35,896 nucleotides of DNA from Bacteroidales bacterium (lineage in GTDB: Bacteria > Bacteroidota > Bacteroidia > Bacteroidales > UBA3663): assembly GCA_017548545.1 (NCBI GenBank), contig JAFYZW010000138.1, positions 1 to 35,896 of the forward strand, in the 5' to 3' direction. Of the stretch, positions 33,423 through 35,896 are shown in pieces; within the stretch, counting starts at the first letter, position 1; the number at the start of each line of letters is the position of its first letter. Made by a program: the position numbers and the translations under genes. Below the pieces are notes generated by a model. The model was not told the DNA's origin. It did no database searches and saw nothing but the letters and a program-made list of their open reading frames with translations.

Positions 33423-35540
33423 TCAATCCACTATCCTTACCCGACCTCCCGACAACTTCACGAGGTCGGGTAAGTCGTAGTATTGCAGCACGCCATGGAC
33501 GACGTTCGTCATCATGTCATACTGCAAGGGATGCTCCAGATATTCCTTCCAGGTCTTGAGCGTACGCGTCAAAGTGACCTTTTCGATGCGAGGATCGAGC
33601 ACGGCAGCATGCATCAGCACGGGGCCGAACAGTCCGTCGCCCACCACGTGCAATGACCGGCCTTTGAGCAGTGGATGATGCGTGCAGAAGTCGGTCAGAG
33701 TAAGCACATCCACGACGCGCTGCCCCACCAATGGACGGCCCTCGTGCAAAGCCACCACAGCGCAACGCCATTCGCGATTCCAATATTTGGTGAGGTTGTA
33801 ACTGTAGGGATCCTCCAACTCACCCACGCCACGCACGTCGGCAGTCACGATGATATTGCCGTTCGACGTCATGTCCTCCTTGTCCATGTCGCCCATGAAC
33901 CATGCCTTGCCCTGCTCATGCAAGTGCAGTTCTATGGGTGAAGTGGGTGTAGCGCAATCTGGGATACGCACCAACACGGCTACGGGCATCTCTCCCTCGC
34001 GGTTCAGTTGGAAACGGTATTCCTCGTAATCCCTGCCGTGGGTGCGCCCCGAAGCGACTACGGTGCCGGCCAACATCGAGCCTGGGAGCGAAGCGGGAAG
34101 AGGTTCGCCACTAATCTCAGATTCGTCCAATCCCAACAACTGGCAAATCTGCCGCCTGATCTCCCCGATTGGCTGGGAGCAGAAGGTTGCTCGTCGATCG
34201 GCCAGCTCGTCGAAGCGGCGCACGGCTTCCTGCATCGTGCTTTCGGCATCAACAAACTCGAGGTTCACCTGTCCCGACGTGGTGCAAAGCATATCCTTGC
34301 CCCGGAAGAAAACCTCATCGATCGCGGCTGGTGAAGCATCGTCCGTCAGCCAACGTTTGAACCATCCCACCAGATGCTCCATCACGTCGGGCGGACAAGC
34401 ATGGCCGTCGGCGCAATAATACTGTTCCACGCGGTCCGACGCACCCAGCACTTCGTAGGCACGCTGCACCTCCTTCATGCCTTTCCGTGCGCCATAATGG
34501 TCCACAAAGTCGTACAAGCCATCGAGCACTTGGAACGGACGCGGTGCCATGCACAGCGCCATATCGGCATGATTGATGCCCAGTGCCCCCTCGCCTGCCA
34601 TCCATTGGCAGCCGTCGCTCGGGCCTTGGAGCTCTAAGGTACGAGTTCGATCGCTGAAGAAAAGACCCACACTCGCGGCCTGAATACGGTCGTCAAGGGC
34701 TGAAAGATAAGAAGCCTCCGTTCCGCCGCCCGAAAAGCCATAACAACCGATATGCTTCGGGTCGATGTCCTTGCGACTGCACAGGTAATCCACCGCACGG
34801 CTATTGTCCCAGAAGATTTGCGACTCGAGGCTCGAGCCCAGCAGTATGTAAGCAGGTGCCAGCAACGAATGCTCGGTGGTCACACCGCGCGTCAGGTTAC
34901 GGCCCGACGCGTCGATGAGTTGTTGCATTTCGCCCTGACCGATGGGATCAACCACGAGCACGGCAATGCCGTTGCGAGCCATTTGTACGGCTGTGCCAGA
35001 GCCGTTACCCTTGCCGCTCAAGCTGTGTCCGCACATCTCGATGCAGGCAGGATACTTCTTAGCTTTGCCCGTGGAAGGCAGATAGAGGTGCGCAGTGACG
35101 AAGTGATGCGGGCGGCTTTCAAAGATAATTTTCTCAACGCGAAAACCGTCGCCCTGCACAGAGCCAACTATACGGCTATGCAGATCACCCCTTTCGGGGA
35201 AACTGCCTGCCAGCCTGCGCATCTTATGACGTACTGTAGCGATATAAAACTGCATAGCTTCTCGCGAAGTAAAGGCTTGCTGAAGTTCCTCCTGTCGCTG
35301 GTCATCGCGTTGGTGCTGCCATAGCATCAGGTAGTTGAACCACGACTGGGGACTGCTGAATTTCAATGCACCGTAGTTCGGACGGCCAGGATAGACTGCC
35401 CGATCGTTTGGGGATTGTGCCGAGAGGCTCGATGCACACAGACATACAAAGAAGAATAATATGAGCGTTGCTTTAGTCCAGCAGCGTTGTATATGGGAGC
35501 CAAGCTTGGCTTCCGAAATAAACATGCGTTTCATGACCAT
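33423..35540 (-). CDS. Secreted two-domain alpha/beta-hydrolase esterase, acetylxylan- or pectin-esterase-like
   Basis: The protein is 705 residues from the ATG at 35540; the next in-frame ATG (35534) overlaps the upstream stop as ATGA and may be the real start. A Sec signal follows a rather long polar N-region. The first hydrolase domain (about 125-400) has CGHSLSGKGNG, VVDPIGQGE, CYGFSGGG with nucleophile Ser270, and YYCADGHACPPDV supplying the His. A second alpha/beta-hydrolase-like half (about 480-705) lacks a Ser motif at the elbow (VVGDGLFGP) and seems inactive. The layout recalls acetylxylan esterase-type and CE19-type pectin esterases. It probably deacylates pectin or xylan. The stop lies 14 bases from the convergent cupin stop. 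Confidence 0.85.
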   Translation of the reverse strand: MVMKRMFISEAKLGSHIQRCWTKATLILFFFVCLCASSLSAQSPNDRAVYPGRPNYGALKFSSPQSWFNYLMLWQHQRDDQRQEELQQAFTSREAMQFYIATVRHKMRRLAGSFPERGDLHSRIVGSVQGDGFRVEKIIFESRPHHFVTAHLYLPSTGKAKKYPACIEMCGHSLSGKGNGSGTAVQMARNGIAVLVVDPIGQGEMQQLIDASGRNLTRGVTTEHSLLAPAYILLGSSLESQIFWDNSRAVDYLCSRKDIDPKHIGCYGFSGGGTEASYLSALDDRIQAASVGLFFSDRTRTLELQGPSDGCQWMAGEGALGINHADMALCMAPRPFQVLDGLYDFVDHYGARKGMKEVQRAYEVLGASDRVEQYYCADGHACPPDVMEHLVGWFKRWLTDDASPAAIDEVFFRGKDMLCTTSGQVNLEFVDAESTMQEAVRRFDELADRRATFCSQPIGEIRRQICQLLGLDESEISGEPLPASLPGSMLAGTVVASGRTHGRDYEEYRFQLNREGEMPVAVLVRIPDCATPTSPIELHLHEQGKAWFMGDMDKEDMTSNGNIIVTADVRGVGELEDPYSYNLTKYWNREWRCAVVALHEGRPLVGQRVVDVLTLTDFCTHHPLLKGRSLHVVGDGLFGPVLMHAAVLDPRIEKVTLTRTLKTWKEYLEHPLQYDMMTNVVHGVLQYYDLPDLVKLSGGRVRIVD
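33436..33474. repeat. Perfect 13-base inverted repeat inside the 3' end of the esterase gene
   Basis: CTTACCCGACCTC (33436-33448) and its exact complement (33462-33474) are separated by 13 bases. It lies within the last codons of the minus-strand esterase gene and 28 bases after the cupin stop. It may stall or end cupin transcripts; no T-run follows on either strand. Confidence 0.75.
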
Positions 35541-35896
35541 GGAGTATTAACAATGATGGTAATATCTTGTGTGTTGTCTAAACCTGTATCCAAACGGAGC
35601 AGACGCAGTGTTTCATCCCACGTCCAATCGGTTCGCTCGCTTCCGTTCACTGAGATGCTTATTGGCTTTTTGTCGAGATAAGCTTCAATGCTATATTGAT
35701 GCGTGGCGGGCATGAAAAGAGCGCGTCCCTTCTTATCCTTGGCGGGACAGTCGGGTTTGCTAATAGTAAGAGTCCATTTGCATCCCGAAGTCCAACGGCA
35801 ATATTCTTCATCTCTAACAGATGCCGACTTTTCCCAATAATCCATCTCGCTCCCTATATGAGTCAGGGCGTACGCACCCTGCTGATAGTCGAGCGA
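35531..35896 (-). CDS. Glycoside hydrolase family 31, C-terminal fragment cut by window edge
   Basis: The frame is open from the right edge to a TGA at 35531-35533, giving 121 visible residues. The fragment opens with LDYQQGAYALTHI, which matches the region after the catalytic barrel in GH31 enzymes (typically ending ...dYqkGaYa). The rest looks like the distal beta-sandwich (DUF5110-type) that ends these proteins. GH31 members are alpha-glucosidases, alpha-xylosidases or related enzymes; the catalytic part lies outside the window. The stop overlaps a possible start of the esterase gene in an ATGA arrangement, so the two are likely co-transcribed. Confidence 0.68.
   Translation of the reverse strand, partial: SLDYQQGAYALTHIGSEMDYWEKSASVRDEEYCRWTSGCKWTLTISKPDCPAKDKKGRALFMPATHQYSIEAYLDKKPISISVNGSERTDWTWDETLRLLRLDTGLDNTQDITIIVNTPWS

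Overview
The window reads as chromosomal DNA of a member of the Bacteroidales, most likely a Prevotellaceae-type plant-polysaccharide degrader. Four things support this. At least eight genes are preceded by the Bacteroidetes -7 promoter element TAnnTTTG, with no strong Shine-Dalgarno sequences. Many products carry lipoprotein or Sec signals. Carbohydrate-active enzymes are dense. One secreted protein ends in a T9SS-like tail. No rRNA, tRNA, CRISPR array, insertion sequence, SusC/SusD pair or sugar transporter was seen.

Layout, left to right. (1) 1-1693, minus: a polysaccharide O-acetylation pair, an MBOAT acyltransferase cut by the left edge and an SGNH-fold partner. (2) 1746-8832, minus: a tight operon for a two-subunit transketolase, an FGGY sugar kinase, a fucose/arabinose-isomerase-family enzyme and a GH3 lipoprotein. 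A divergent DeoR-family regulator lies at 9133-9903. Kinase plus split transketolase recalls the transketolase-type D-apiose pathway, but with a different kind of isomerase. This is the most interesting system in the window. (3) 9981-16666, minus: a CotH-family secreted protein, a GH5 lipoprotein, a type-B carboxylesterase and a CocE-type hydrolase. (4) 16794-18290, minus: a second isomerase of the fucose/arabinose family. It is divergent from a plus-strand operon (18525-24126) of a DUF169 protein, a secreted protein with three tandem alpha/beta-hydrolase domains, a PreA-like dihydropyrimidine dehydrogenase subunit and an unknown secreted protein. (5) 24326-32726, minus: thioredoxin, a GH43 enzyme, an unknown secreted protein, the ComM/YifB AAA ATPase, a thioredoxin-fold lipoprotein lacking its cysteine pair, and a GH43-PL10 fusion. 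(6) 32884-35896: a plus-strand cupin lipoprotein, then minus-strand genes for a two-domain esterase and a GH31 enzyme cut by the right edge.

Together the genes suggest breakdown of acetylated or feruloylated hemicellulose and pectin at the cell surface or in the periplasm (GH3, GH5, GH31, two GH43, PL10 and several esterases). The released aldose would then be metabolised in the cytoplasm by isomerase, kinase and transketolase. Substrate assignments are inferences from families and neighbourhood; none can be proved from sequence alone.
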